From the NCBI GenBank assembly GCA_030549495.1, contig JAUIRK010000684.1:143482-207481 (forward strand): a DNA stretch of 64,000 nucleotides, given 5' to 3'. The DNA is from Nectonema munidae (lineage: Eukaryota > Nematomorpha > Nectonematoida > Nectonematidae). Positions 22,140-34,200 of the stretch are shown here, piece by piece. The notes under the pieces were generated by a model. The model was given only the letters and a program-made list of their open reading frames with translations. It was not told the DNA's origin and did not search any database. How positions within the stretch are numbered: the stretch's first letter is position 1; each line of letters begins with the position of its first letter. The position numbers and the translations under genes were made by a program.

Positions 22140-22967
22140 GATAAGAGATAAAAAAAATTGCAAATGAAAGTTAGGTGGTGAGATGATTCACAAGCTTCGC
22201 CACAGAAAGGGCAGGACTGAGTGTCGAAAAGTTTGATATGGAAGAGATAATTTTTGCAAGAGCAGTGACCGGAGAACCACCTTATAAGAGATCGTGAGGG
22301 GATGAATTTGTGTTTTGACCAAAGATTGATGAACGGCGGTCATGTAAGTAATGTGGGATAGAAAGGTGTTTTTCGATTGGGTGACTGACAATTGCGATTG
22401 CTTTTTAGTGTATTGTGTGAGTTCGTGGATAAAAACGCTGGGGTGTAAAGAGGCCAAGAGTGTCGTGCACGGTTTTGAGAGGGTTCTTTTGACGAGGAAA
22501 TCAACGTGTATATTTTCATGAACGTTACAATGTGATGGGTAGCAAAATACAGAGATAGTAAAGTGGGTGGAGAGAAATTGCGGTTTAGAGAATAGTTTGG
22601 TGACCATGAAAGGTACGTTTTTGGTGAGATGTAAATCGCGAGCGAGGTTTTAAGAGTCGGTATAAAACTGGATTACTTCAAATTGAATAAAGTCTTTCTT
22701 GTGTTGGGTGATGTGGTCGCACAATTCAATTAGTGCTTGACATTCTGCCTCGGATATCGTGGTTAAATAATTAAATGGTAGGCTTGTCATGAAGAAGGCG
22801 CAAAGTGACTCACCTTTATAGAATGAGAGAGCAATTGCGAATATTTTTAGTGTTTTCGCTGCATCCGTAAATATCCTTAGTGTGGTAGAGTGAGAGATGT
22901 GTCTCAATTCTTTTATGTGTGAGGCTGCACGTATTTTGGATGTATTGATTATGATATCAAAAGGCAT
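22140..22967 (-). mobile_element. LINE fragment: RNase H domain and C-terminal zinc finger
   Basis: Reverse-strand frames give an RNase H domain at 22650-22967: RIFTDAAKTLKIFAIAL (first catalytic Asp), ISEAECQALIELCDHI (catalytic Glu) and IQFYTDS (second Asp). This continues at 22320-22607 with FCYPSHCNVHENIHVDFL, the usual WVPSHCGI.GNE.AD block, and a distal finger at 22155-22215 with CPFCGEACESSHHLTFIC. This order marks the 3' end of an RNase-H-bearing non-LTR retrotransposon (I/Loa-like). Frame breaks occur between the blocks. The tail is truncated, with no poly(A) or terminal repeat seen. Confidence 0.75.
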
Positions 22968-23026
22968 TTGTTTTAATTAATAAAATTATTGAAAAATTAG
23001 AAAAAAGGGAAGATTTAGTAAGGATT

Positions 23027-23310
23027 TTTTTGGATATGAAAAAAAGCCTTGGATTCAGTATGTTTTAAAAAACTTTAATCAAGTTGAAGTTTTATTGGTT
23101 CTCGGATTCTTATGTTTTATTTGTTAAATCTTATTTAGTAAACAGGGGTCAATATGTGTCTATAGATGATGTCGCTTCTGACTTTATGGTTCCTAAATGT
23201 GATGTTCCAAAGGGGTCTCTCCTCGGTTGTTTATTTTTTAAAATGTATGTTAATGATATATGTTTTAGTAATCCCAAAGTTAAATTTTATCTTGTTCCTT
23301 TTTAAAGAGT
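23027..23310 (+). mobile_element. LINE reverse transcriptase fragment
   Basis: The forward frame reads LDMKKSLG, then SYLVNRGQYVSIDDVASDFM, then CDVPKGSLLGCLFFKMYVND. This is the RT fingers/palm segment SYL.NR.Q.V, GVPQGS.LGP.LF..Y.ND of non-LTR retrotransposons. It lies head-to-head with the RNase H fragment at 22140-22967, so the two are separate or rearranged insertions. Confidence 0.7.
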
Positions 23311-23477
23311 TGCAAAAACATAAAATGATAGACACAGCAGTGCTTGCGAAAACTCGACTAGCGCAAAGCGGTCTCATTGTTGGGAAAAATCAATTTGAAT
23401 CGGCTGTTAACAGTGATCAACGCCATATTGAAGCTGTAAGACTAACCTGTAAAGTGCGCCCTAGCATGAGTTTCTAA
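23298..23477 (+). CDS. Unassigned open frame
   Basis: The frame reads LQKHKMIDTAVLAKTRLAQS, continues with ESAVNSDQRHIEAVRLTCKV and stops at 23477. A second frame after it reads EEKINALERIRNGAQRKQ. The composition is protein-like (balanced, helical) and unlike the AT-rich surroundings, but I do not recognise it. It follows the LINE RT piece directly in another frame and could be a host exon or transposon baggage. Confidence 0.2.
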   Translation, partial: LFKELQKHKMIDTAVLAKTRLAQSGLIVGKNQFESAVNSDQRHIEAVRLTCKVRPSMSF

Positions 23478-26216
23478 GTTTGAATATGGAGGAAAAGATA
23501 AATGCGCTGGAACGGATCCGAAATGGTGCACAAAGGAAGCAGTTATATAAAAAATTGTTTTTAAATGTAATTAAAATTAATTTTTTGTTTTACCACACAT
23601 TAAAATATTAATTACATAGAATGGCTTCCATACCACATACAAAATTTGAACTTTTTGTTGTGCGACTAAGACAATGCAGAATAAAATGGTGTTTTTGTAG
23701 AAAGTGTTTTCCTCTTGTCATTCTTTTGATTTAAATCAATCTTGTTATAGGACATAATATGGCTAAAATAAAGAAAATTTGATAAGGATATAAATAAGAA
23801 ATAATAATTAAGATTAAGTTATTATCTAGATTAATTAACACGTTGACGACCAGAATAATCAGACGATAGTATAAAGCAGGAGATTTGTATTAAAAAGCAT
23901 TAATAACCTCAGACGATTCAAATTTTTGTAAAGTCGACATATCTCGACTGTGGTCGATAACCTGTTAATTAAGTTATTTTGATAAAATAGAAATAATAAT
24001 TAAGAATTATTTATTATATAATTATTAACTATAAATCTCTGCCATGTTGAACACAATTATGGCTTTCTCGAAATGCGGTTGCCACGGTAACGAATTGGTA
24101 GTACGTTTTACAACCGCACACATTGAATTTTCAACGCATAAACCTGAGTGTGGGTTTAAAATTTTTTGCCGCACAAATCGAAATTGCATAACATGAAACC
24201 GCATAACCAGAGGGATTACAGCAATTAAATAAAAATTTAATCAGTTTTTGCTAAGAAACGTAGAGTGTTACAAATACTTAAAAATAATGATGAAAAAACT
24301 CAAATTATGAAAAGAATGAATGATTACTTCAAAATCTATTCATTTTACATGATATAAAAATAAAATAAATTAAAAATATAAAATTTGAAAGTAGGTCTTT
24401 CCAAAACATAAAAATTTCAGTTAATTTAAAAGTGAAAAATACAAAATTGGAATATATAAACTTATAGAGCGGAAAAATAATTCGAAAAAAAAGAGAAAAA
24501 CGCTCTGTTTCAAAATAATCAAACAGTTCAATTATTTTTACTTTTTGATAAGAGTTTGGGTAAATTTGGATAAAATGTCAAGCCCATTTATTCATAGTTT
24601 AACATAAACGATACATCAGTGCCTTGTCAATGAAAACACACCCACTGTACCTTTACCTTTTTTCGTCTCTTCTCTAGACATGCATTGTTTAGTAGTTTCG
24701 ATTACTCATTCTGAACATTATTTCTATCTTAGCGTTCTGATTTCGTAAAAATATTTTGGGACTCTGAGCCCACTTATTTATAACTTTTCGACAACGACTT
24801 CATCTATTTGTAATTTTAGTACTGTATTCGTCTCTTCTATCAACAGATACAGGCATATCGCCTCCCTTATAACAATTCTATTTTCGTTTTTATAAGAGAA
24901 ACGGCATCACGAAGAGCACTTCATCATATAATGGAAATTGGCTCCATAGTCATACCTTTTGCATTTTCCAATTTTTACCATCGTAAAATTTAGTCATAAA
25001 AAACCAATATTTTCACAATAAATTTAAGAAATTAAAAAGTAATAAAATGAATAACAATAAATTTAATGAATAAAAAAGACAATGTTTGTTTAAAATAGAG
25101 AATAAACTAATCATAATCATTTTCAAATTTGAATTAACTTATTTGATAACAAGCACTTTTGGGCCACTTAAAAAATATACGCCCGCTGATAATTATCATC
25201 TTTTGTTTCTCCAATGCTATTAACCTGATAAATAAATAATTTTTGTTGATAAAATTTACAAAGTAGTCATAGAAGTTTAGAAAATTACTAATTTACTTGA
25301 TTTTTGTAACAACTCTATTTAATCCTGTAAAGAAATGGCACTAATGCCTAAAACAAGTTTTAATAATGTTAGACTCCTTTATTCTTAAAATTTTTTTGTT
25401 TGAATTTATTTATTCTTCTTAGTTATTTATCCCTAAAGCTTTACACAAATTATGTTTGATATTAAATTTTATTTTTACTCAAGTTAAATGATTACCCGTC
25501 GTTCCATTAGACAATTTGTTGCCGATTTTTAGACAACGGTTGTAGCGCGTTGTAAGAAAACTCAGAGGGAGGGCAAGCAGAAAAAGGGGTTAAATCGTTT
25601 TTTTTTTTTCAAAGTATCAAAATATAAATACATAGTGAAATTTGAAAAAATATAACTAAACCCTCATGCATTGTGTTCAACCCATATTTTGCCTCTTTAC
25701 ATTTATATATTTCTTCCTTTTTTATTTACAGTATATCTACACTTTCTATTAAATGCTTACAAATACAAAACATTAAATTTTCTTACTGCTTATATTTCAG
25801 AATCTTTAAAAATACCGTAACGATCGAAATATCCAAACGTTTCATTCCTTTTTTGTAAAGTGGATTTTTAAATTTTATTTCTAAAACATTAATTTACTAA
25901 TATAATTAAAATGTTTCAAAGTATATATCTTTTTAAAAGTTAAATAAGCTTGTTTATTAAAAAAAATTATTTTTAAACTCCTTTCTAATTTTGTTTCTAG
26001 AACCTCAATTTACTAACACCGTAAATTTCGGCGTATAAGTTGAGGTTATAAGAGATGTCTAATAATATTATATTTTAAGATATAACTTTTTAGAAATAGA
26101 ATTTCAGCTTTACCAAAGATCTCGACAAGTTGCAAGTTTATCATTTTGCTTTCGCTGAGTTCTTGTTTTACTGTTGTCAAATCTCAAAGTTGAGCATAAC
26201 TCTTCTAATCTATGAC
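23478..26216. other. Gene-free stretch with small repeats
   Basis: It contains the piggyBac-type MITE at 23835-23968 and a SINE 3' tail at about 24600-24660 (GTGCCTTGTCAATGAAAACA, then CACTGTACCTTTACC). Otherwise it is AT-rich with no supported exon. Confidence 0.4.
23835..23968. repeat. piggyBac-type MITE (family member B)
   Basis: It begins TTAACACGTTGACGACCAG and ends GGTCGATAACCTGTTAA, giving TTAA at both outer edges and imperfect inverted ends of about 19 bp. Internal CAGACGATAG and CAGACGATTC motifs match the other family members. Length 134 bp. Confidence 0.75.
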
Positions 26217-26364
26217 CAGTGGCGTAGCCAAAAAATGGAAGTTAGGGGGAGGGGGGAGCATATTGGAAATAAAATTATTTGGGGGGGGGGGGGGGGGTGG
26301 GCAGAAAAGATATTGGGGGGGGGGGGGGGGGGGAGGCACTGCCCCCCCTCTGGCTACGCCCTTG
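26217..26364. repeat. hAT-type MITE with long G runs
   Basis: The ends CAGTGGCGTAGCCA and TGGCTACGCCCTTG are inverted copies (12 of 14). The flanks TCTATGAC and TTAATGAC agree at 6 of 8 positions, like an aged 8-bp target duplication. The interior holds two uninterrupted G runs (17 and 18 bases by the given sequence). The open frames across it on both strands encode poly-Gly or poly-Pro and are not genes. Confidence 0.75.
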
Positions 26365-27654
26365 TTAATGACTTTCAAATTGGTATTTTCAATAATTAGA
26401 CGAATTTCATCACTAATTCTAGATGTAGCATATCTTGTTGGACCTGGTTTTACAGAAATTATATCCAAAGAATTCCGTCTACCTAATTTTTTTGGTGACG
26501 TGTATTTTACATTTGAGTTTCAGATACAAATTATTTTATAATAAATTTTAAAAATTCATCCCTCCCCACAATAATTTTAAGAATATCGCCCCTGACAATG
26601 GCGGGTGAATTTTTATCTGATGTATTTTTCAAACTAAAAAAGGAACGTACAGAGAATGAGTTTCGCAACAACTGGATTAGATGGGCGAGACCTTTTTACT
26701 GAATGATAAAAGATATAGAAATTTTCAATAAAAAAAGAAAAATTAATGTAAAAATAACATTATAAGCCTGTGAAATTAAAAAATTTTAAATTATATAAAA
26801 AAAATATTAAAAGATGAAAACCTACCAAAAGTATCGAAATTTTTATTAAAAATAACATTTAAATAATCACTAAGAAGTAAAAGAAGAAGAAATTTATTGA
26901 ATTTAAATAGAGTAAATTATAATACACTTAAACAAAATATAAAAATTTGAATTTAATTTTATACTGAGACTCGCCAAGGTCGAAGCCACTTACGATAACC
27001 TACAGTATATCTTTATAAAGATGGGAAACAAAAAAACTTATTATGTTGAAAATATAAGTTAAAATATAGAGACACAAAATTAAATTAACACCCTATTCAT
27101 CAATTACAAAAAATGGAGAGAATAAAAATAGAACTTTAAAAATAAATATGGATATATGACTCATGTAACTATAAAAAAAGAATAAAAAATTATGCAGTGT
27201 GAGAACAAGAGAAACAATGATTCTTATTGCAACAAATATTATACTTTTCAATGAAATGACTTGAAAGCCATTTCTTCACTTTTTTGTCGAATCGGTCATC
27301 ATGATCTTATGGCACAAGAATGCATTCCATGTTCTGCAAGCTCTAAGCTTTAAAGATTTCTTTGAATTACGAAGCGTGTATCTTGGTCGAAATGAATGAC
27401 AAGAGTTGCGTAAATTAGATTGGTCTTTGGTGTGGTTAAACTTGTACCAGTTGCAAAAAGATCATGAAACTTGAGAATTTTATTACGGAAGGAAAGAAAG
27501 AATAAAATTATTAATAATTATTAAGTTTATTAAATGTAATTCCTAAAACTTTTTTCTGAGTTTTTAGTAGAGCATCATTAGCAACCTAACCCCAGTTTAT
27601 TATGCTATCCAAAGGTGAGGTAAAAATAATTTTTTATATTGTAATAACTTTATA
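26365..27654. other. AT-rich stretch, no gene seen
   Basis: CCCTCCCCACAATAATTTTA near 26563-26582 resembles the right end of the long hAT-like element (compare 19384-19420). No exon is supported. Confidence 0.35.
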
Positions 27655-29445
27655 TTGACAGCCAAAATATTTTTCAACTCAACCAATAAAAACGTTCAAC
27701 TTACCAAGAATATGACACGTGCGATTTCCAATTTATTTTACTATCAATTATTGAAAAAATACAGGGCCTTACATTTTGATAAATTTCTATCTAAAGAATT
27801 ATTACTGAACCAATCTTTTATTTTATCAAATTTTAAGTTTACTTTTGTATCATCCAATGGAAGCAAATTGGATATATCGTCTGCATAAATATATATTTTA
27901 TCAAATAGAGATGTGTTAACAATGCCATTTATATAAATCATAAAGAAAAGGGGTCCAAAGATTGAAACTTGAGGAACACCACATTCATTATATGAAAGTT
28001 TAAAAAAGATATTATTTACAAAAACAGTTTGTTTCCTGTTGACTAAGTAAGAGGATACAAAAACGAATGGTTCATTTGAAAATCCAGTAGCTTAATTTAT
28101 CAACTAGTATCCGATGTGATAAACTATCAAATTCTTTAGTATTGTTATAAATTTCGGAAGCCAAATTGATTTTCATAAAATAATTTATTTTTCATGAAAT
28201 AATTACTGATTTGGTTGTGAAGAAGTTTCTCGAAGATTTTAGAAAGCGTACAGATTATAGAAACATGTCTATAGTTTTTAGGATTTTTTCTACCACCTTA
28301 AGATAGGTAACATCTTGGAAATTTTAACAAATTCTGGAAATGTTCAGAATTCTAGACATGCATTTAAACCAATGAACAAATGTAATCCATCAGTATTGTG
28401 CTTCCTTAGACTTTTTACAGCATCACACAATTCAATGAAAGAAATTTTATCAAAATTGAAATTTGAAGATGCTTTTATCATAGAACAAGAATATTCATAA
28501 GAAAATGGCTTTAATACTTTTATTAATAAAATTTTCACTGAAAAGTTCAGCAATCCTAGGTTTATCATGAATCAATTCATTATCTATATTCAGAAGGACT
28601 TCATCATTATATTTAAGTGATATAACGGAATTGATCTTTGACCAAGTCTCTTTGGATGATTTAGTTGAAAAATATTTGGCAAAGTAGCGCTCATTGTATT
28701 TTTTGGAAAATATTTTTATTTTATTCCTCAAATAGAGAGATTTATTTTTGACGAATAAGTCAGTTCTATTGCTTTTCATAAACTTCCGATAGTATTTATT
28801 TTGCCTAATTCATCAGTGATCCACAAACGAAAAGAACTTTTCCTATTTTCATTTTTTAACAATAAGGATTTGGTGCAAATTGACAGTTCAAATGATAAAA
28901 GGTTCACTAAATTAAAAAACAATAGATTGGGTTCGTCAAACAATAACTTAATATAGTTTTACCAAATTATATTTATTTAAATTAATAACAAGTTTGTGCT
29001 TATCAACAACTTTTCTAAGATGACAAGGTCGCATTTTATAGTTCACGCTGAAAGAGATAAACGTAGGGATAATGATCGAAAATCCTAGACAACAACACAT
29101 AAGAATCAAATTTTATATGTGCAGTGATCAAACAATTGTCAATGAGAGTCACTTTCGATATAGCAAACTTATAGTTATTAGTAAAGACTAAATTGGCAAA
29201 CCTCTTAATGTTAACATCTTTACTACAATTAAATAAATTAAAATTAAAGTCACCAAAAACTAAGTTGCAAAATTTTTTGTCAAAAGTATTGATTAAAACC
29301 TGTAAGTCAAACAAAAAACCATCAATAATCCAATTGAATCGCGTGAAGGACGATATATTTTGTGCAAAACAACATTTATACCATTTCTAACTTCAATTTT
29401 TATAGAGAACACCTCAAAATAGTCTGATTCAAAACGTATTTCATG
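27655..29445 (-). mobile_element. Non-LTR retrotransposon (LINE): endonuclease and RT
   Basis: Reverse-strand reading from the right gives an AP-endonuclease domain (about 29445-29036) with NVVLHKIYRPSRDS, VFGDFNFNLF, VTLIDNCLIT and ILSRIFDHYPY-like blocks. Next is a linker (28779-28495) with KNKSLYLRNKIKIFSKKYNE. The RT follows: KNPKNYRHVSIICTLSKIFE (about 28300-28220), then SSYLVNRKQTVFVNN, GVPQVSIFGPLFFMIYINGI and KIYIYADDISNLL (about 28050-27850), ending near LSKCKALYFFN. This is the EN-RT order of CR1/Jockey-like LINEs. The IYIYADDIS catalytic box is preserved. Several frame breaks make it inactive. The 3' end beyond 27655 and the ORF1 side are missing. Confidence 0.85.
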
Positions 29446-30063
29446 TAATCTTAATTGTTAAAAAAGAATCTAACTTGTAAAAACACTGTAAATCTGTAGA
29501 ATTTGTTCAAAAAATTATATAATTTAAAACTTACCAGAAGATATCAAAAGATATGGAAATTTTTAATTAAAAAAACAAATAACATTTAAAAAAATCACTA
29601 GATACTGAAAATATATTGAATCTTTTTAGAAAAAAATTATATAAAAAAACTATTTAAAAATGAAAACACGGAAGAAACCCAAAGATGCCAAAAGAAATGG
29701 AAATTTTTGTATAAAAAATCACTAAACACTATGAATCTGTAAAATTTGTTATAAACCATTCAAAATTAAAACTTACCTTGTGCAAAAAAACTCAAAAAAT
29801 AGCTGTAGAATATGATTCTTTAAAATTTGCCGAAAGAAACTCGAAAATACCAAAGATATAAAATTCCTAGAAAATACAAAAAACTGCTAGACAATACAAA
29901 TCTACGAAATGTGTATCGATAAATTAAAAAACACTAATTTGATGAAAGATCTTGATAATAAATTTTAAAATTGCCTATTTAAAATGAATATTCTTAAATT
30001 TATTTTTCTGATTTCATACAATTTCTGCTTCCTACAATCCTCCTTCTATGACATCCTCTAGAT
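29446..30063. other. AT-rich stretch, no gene seen
   Basis: It contains loosely repeated short phrases (ACTTACC plus a GAAAAATACCAAAAGAT-like motif with AAATTTTT), suggesting old local duplication. No exon or named repeat is supported. Confidence 0.3.
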
Positions 30064-30370
30064 CAGTGTTTGCCAAACTGGTGGTAAATTACCCTTTGGG
30101 GGTAATAGAGGGTTCAGAGAAAAAGAAGTTAATAATTCTGAAAATCATGGAACCATTGTACCTGGCGTTAGAATTAATGTCAAAATGGTCTTTGTATGTA
30201 ATGTTGTAAACTAAACTGTAACAATGTTCAAATACAATAAATATAAAATATCTCTAGTGTTTTCATTTAGTCATATATATAACTATTTTGCCAACATTTT
30301 TGAAAGGGGTAACATGCTTATTGGGACATGTTAAATTGGGTAACAAGCTTAAAAAGTTTGGGAACTCCTT
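30064..30370. repeat. Short hAT-like repeat (empty-site paralogue)
   Basis: The ends CAGTGTTTGCCAAACT and AAGTTTGGGAACTCCTT are roughly inverted copies in the style of hAT termini. The interior shares GGGGGTAATAGAGGGTTCAG and CTGGCGTTAGAATTAATGTC with 8126-8968, plus a CTAAACTGTAACAATGTTCA-like segment with 11177-11216. It may be an internally deleted derivative of the ZBED5-like hAT at 11177-12530. An 8-bp target duplication was not found. Confidence 0.55.
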
Positions 30371-31149
30371 CGATATCGACCTCCTGGGATCGATGAGAAC
30401 TTTCCAGGTGTTGATTATTACATAGAAGTTGAAAGGGAGTCGGTTATGTTATGGAGAAAATATGAAAGTTATCCATTAGTATCTAAAGATATAATAAAGT
30501 ATTTTATATACTATTATTTTAAAGCTAAATTTTCATATTTTATTGCTCATCATCAGAAATGCAAGAAATGATTTAAACTTGTTTGGGTATCAAGGAGAAA
30601 GCAAATAATCTATCAAGGAGTCGCGACCGGTTAAAAAGTTTGTGGACCCATGTTCAATGTTCATGAAAGATGCATCTCCCATCCTCTAGGTCCCTGTAAA
30701 AAAGTGCATTGTTTTCGCTTTGCTTTTTTGTTACTCCGTAAACCGGAACTACAAAAGAAAGAAGTACGCCTGCTTGTAAACATCATGTTCCATTTGCTTA
30801 TCTTCACTGGAACAGAGTTATGCATGAAAAACAAGCAATCTTAGATATAAAAGTACGACAATATGTGTAAGTGTGTGAATAGATTAAACTAATAAAACTA
30901 TTGTTTGATATAAAAAAAATGATCAAAAAAAACTGGAAGATACAACGATAATAAAAATTTTGTATAAAATGTAGGTAAAATATCCTAAAATTCCGTAGCA
31001 ATACAAATGTGTGTAACTTTTGGAAAAGTATGAAAAACTATATGTTTGTTCGATAAAAGACAAATGTTCCTATTTTTAAGCCTTGATTTCACGCGTTGCT
31101 GATATGTGTCACAATCTCTATTTTTACGTGAAATACAAAATATCTTTAG
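30371..31149. other. Upstream region of C11orf98-like gene
   Basis: A hAT-like end phrase (AAAAGTTTGTGGACCCATG) lies near 30632. The first exon of the downstream gene should be in this stretch or further left; none was confidently placed. Confidence 0.3.
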
Positions 31150-31265
31150 AAAGAATATCGAATGCGCAAGAAGAAAGCAAAGAAGTTAAAAAGAAAAGAA
31201 CAAAAAATCGCCAATGCCATTCTGGCTGACCCTGAAAAAAAGAAACTCAAGAAAAAGTTTGTAGT
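31150..31265 (+). CDS. C11orf98-like gene, penultimate exon
   Basis: The donor is GTGTAAG, with the exon ending after GT of a Val codon. The content is strongly basic (Lys/Arg) with a likely nuclear or nucleolar localisation run at KKKAKKLKRK. Confidence 0.55.
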
Positions 31266-34200
31266 GTAAGAATATTGATTTTATTTTATCCTACTTGCGT
31301 TTATTTTTTTCCTCAAAGGAGTTATGCGTTCAAAGGACCAAAACGTGTTTTCACTTTTGCTTTTAAAATGTGGAATGTATTGCCAAAAAGTTTAAGATGA
31401 GAAGGTGACATCACTATTTAAAAAGATTTAAGACATTTTTTAATAATTTTGAATATGTTATATGAAGTTATTTATATTTCCGCTACTGGAGTGACGGATC
31501 CAGAAATTTTTGGTGGTGGGGGGGGGGGGGTATTTCCGTAAAAAGTTGGTCAAAAAAGTCATTAAATTTATTCAACAATATAATTTATAATATAAAATAG
31601 TTTTTTCTACAAAATGAATTTGGGTCGCAAATGAGAGGGTTCGTTGTTAACAGGTTTTTCAACAGATTCTGAAAAACAATGTTTTTTTGTCTTAAATTTA
31701 AAAAGTATTTTTTGTTCGTTTTTGAGGCATCCTCCACCCCACCCTCCCCCTAGATCAGTGTTTCCCAACCTTTTTTAACTTTGCACCCCTAAAAAATTTC
31801 AACTATGATATCGCACCCCCAAAAAATTGTATTATAATATAGCACCCCATATTTATGATCTTATTAAATTAAAACGTGTTCAATTGAAATAAAAATAAGT
31901 ACTGTTTACTTTGAATTAGAAAAAAAGAAATCATAAATGCAAATGCTAAAAAAAAGTTTACTTTTCAAAAAATTTTATTTTTAAATGAGTGAAAATAAAA
32001 ATTTCTTTTTAAAATTAATGACTTTTTTGTTGTTGTTTTTTATTTACCAACTCTTCAAAATTAGGACATATATCACTGATAGCAAGACGTAAATCAGCTT
32101 GTGGATTCAAACGGTTTCTGGATTTTGTTTTTAAAAGAAGTAGAGCGCTAAATCCTGTTTCGCATAAGTAAGTTGTTGCAAATGGTATCAGCACATCAAG
32201 AGCTTTTTCAGAAAGTTTTGGAAATAACTTCATGGTTAAACACCAAAATGTTTCTAATGTTGTTCTTTCAAACTCTAATTTTATTCTTCGATTTGAGCGC
32301 AATTCTATAAGATCTTCTTTAAGTTCTGAATTATCTAACATTTTTTCCAAGTCAAAAGAGTATGGATTTATAATCCATTCATCATAATTATCAAGCTTGC
32401 CATGTTCAAAATATTTATCAAAGGACAAAGACAATGTTTCAATGTGTGTCACAATTTCTTTGTTAACATTAGGAAGCAAACTTGATGTTTCATTTTCATT
32501 AACAAGCTCTTCAAGAAAAGGAAAGTTAGAAAAATTAGCACTTTTTACGCGTTGACACCATAATTGCAGTTTTCTTTGAACGCATTTAGCTTTTCATAAC
32601 ATTTTAAAATGTTAATATTTCTGCCTTGAAGTGACAAACTTAAATCGTTCATTCTGGCAAAATATCCGCCAAATATGCAAGCATTTGATCAAACTCTTGC
32701 GAGTTTAATTCTTCTAAAAGTTTGCTTTGTGATTCATGTAAAAATAATTTAATTTCCTTTCTTAGTTCAAAAAATCGAGTTAAAATTTTTCCACGTGAGA
32801 GCCATCGAACCTCTGTATGATATAATAAAACTGAATGTTCACTTTCAAATTCTTCACAAAGCATTTGAAAGAGGCGATGATTTGAAGCACGACCTCGTAT
32901 CCAGTTGATCACTTTCACAGTTTTAATTAAAACTGTTTTTAAAACTGCGGGTAGTGTTTTTGATGCTAAAGCATGGCGATGGAGAAGACAATGAGTACCT
33001 TGCAAATGAGGAATCTCTTTTTTCATTAAAGTTATGAATCCAGATTTATTACCAAGCATAGAAGGTGCCTCGTCGGTGTAAACAGATACAATTATTTGAA
33101 GATTTAAATTATGTTTCTCGAAAAAGTTTTTTACCAGCTGAAAAACATCTTTTGCTCGAGTTGTTGTTATTAATTGCTCACAAAAAAGAAAATTTTCTTT
33201 AACACATTCTTCATGAACATACCTTACAAGAGCAATAAGTTGACTACAATTAGAAACGCCTGAAGTCTCATCTAACTGAAGGGAAATTTTCAATGGGCTA
33301 GATTTAATCTGTAATATGAGTTGCTGCAAAACATTTTCACTTAAATCTAAAATTCGACTCTGAATAACATTATTTGACAAGGAAACTGAACTAAGTTTGT
33401 TTTTTGCATCTTTGCCAAGTATAACTTCAATCATCTCTAAAGCACAAGGTTTAACAAGCTCTTCAGCTATAGTATGAGGTTTTTTAGATTTTGCTATTCT
33501 AAAAGCAACTTTATAAGAAGCAAGAAGTAAGGGTTTTTCAACATTAACAAAGCCCAACTTGGGCAAAGTCACTCTCGAGTCAAAACGAGCTCTTTTAACC
33601 TGTAGAGATTTTTCATCTTGTCCAACAACATTAGCTCCACCATGTTTATTAATAAAATGTTCATTAAGTTTAGAAGTGAAGGCTTTAAATTTGCATTAGA
33701 AAAAATAGCTTGGCAGAGAATGCATTGAGGTCTTTGTGAACTTAAGCTCTCATTGCAAGTAAAGCCAAAACAAACATATTCGTCATTCCATTTTCGAACT
33801 TTTGACATGAGTCAATACATTATATTAGGCTGAGTTTGTAAAAAAATTGAAAACTTAATTAAAACAAGCTGAAAAAATCTAAAACAATAATATATAAAAA
33901 TTAAAAAACTTAAAAACGTTTAAAATTTTTTGTTAATAAAGAAATAGTATGAGTGCAGACATAGTAATTTACACAATCCTTGTAAAAAAAATAAAAAATA
34001 CTAAAAAACAAAAAATAAATAAAAAACAAAAAAAAATCATTTTTATGTATTTCAGATCAACTATGAATTTTAAAAAAGGTTTTAAAATTTAATAGTTGTA
34101 ATAAAACAATTCAAATTTTCGGAAAAAACTATTTTTTACATTTTTAAAACTAAGACAAGAAAGCACTAAAATAAATTAAAACAAATTTTTAATTAAAATT

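Noticed and set aside
26130-26541. Overlapping open frames with long Gly or Pro runs on both strands
   Set aside because: They arise from the homopolymer G runs of the MITE at 26217-26364 and are not proteins.
30056-30378. 8-bp target duplication for the repeat at 30064-30370
   Set aside because: The flanks CTCTAGAT and CGATATCG do not match.
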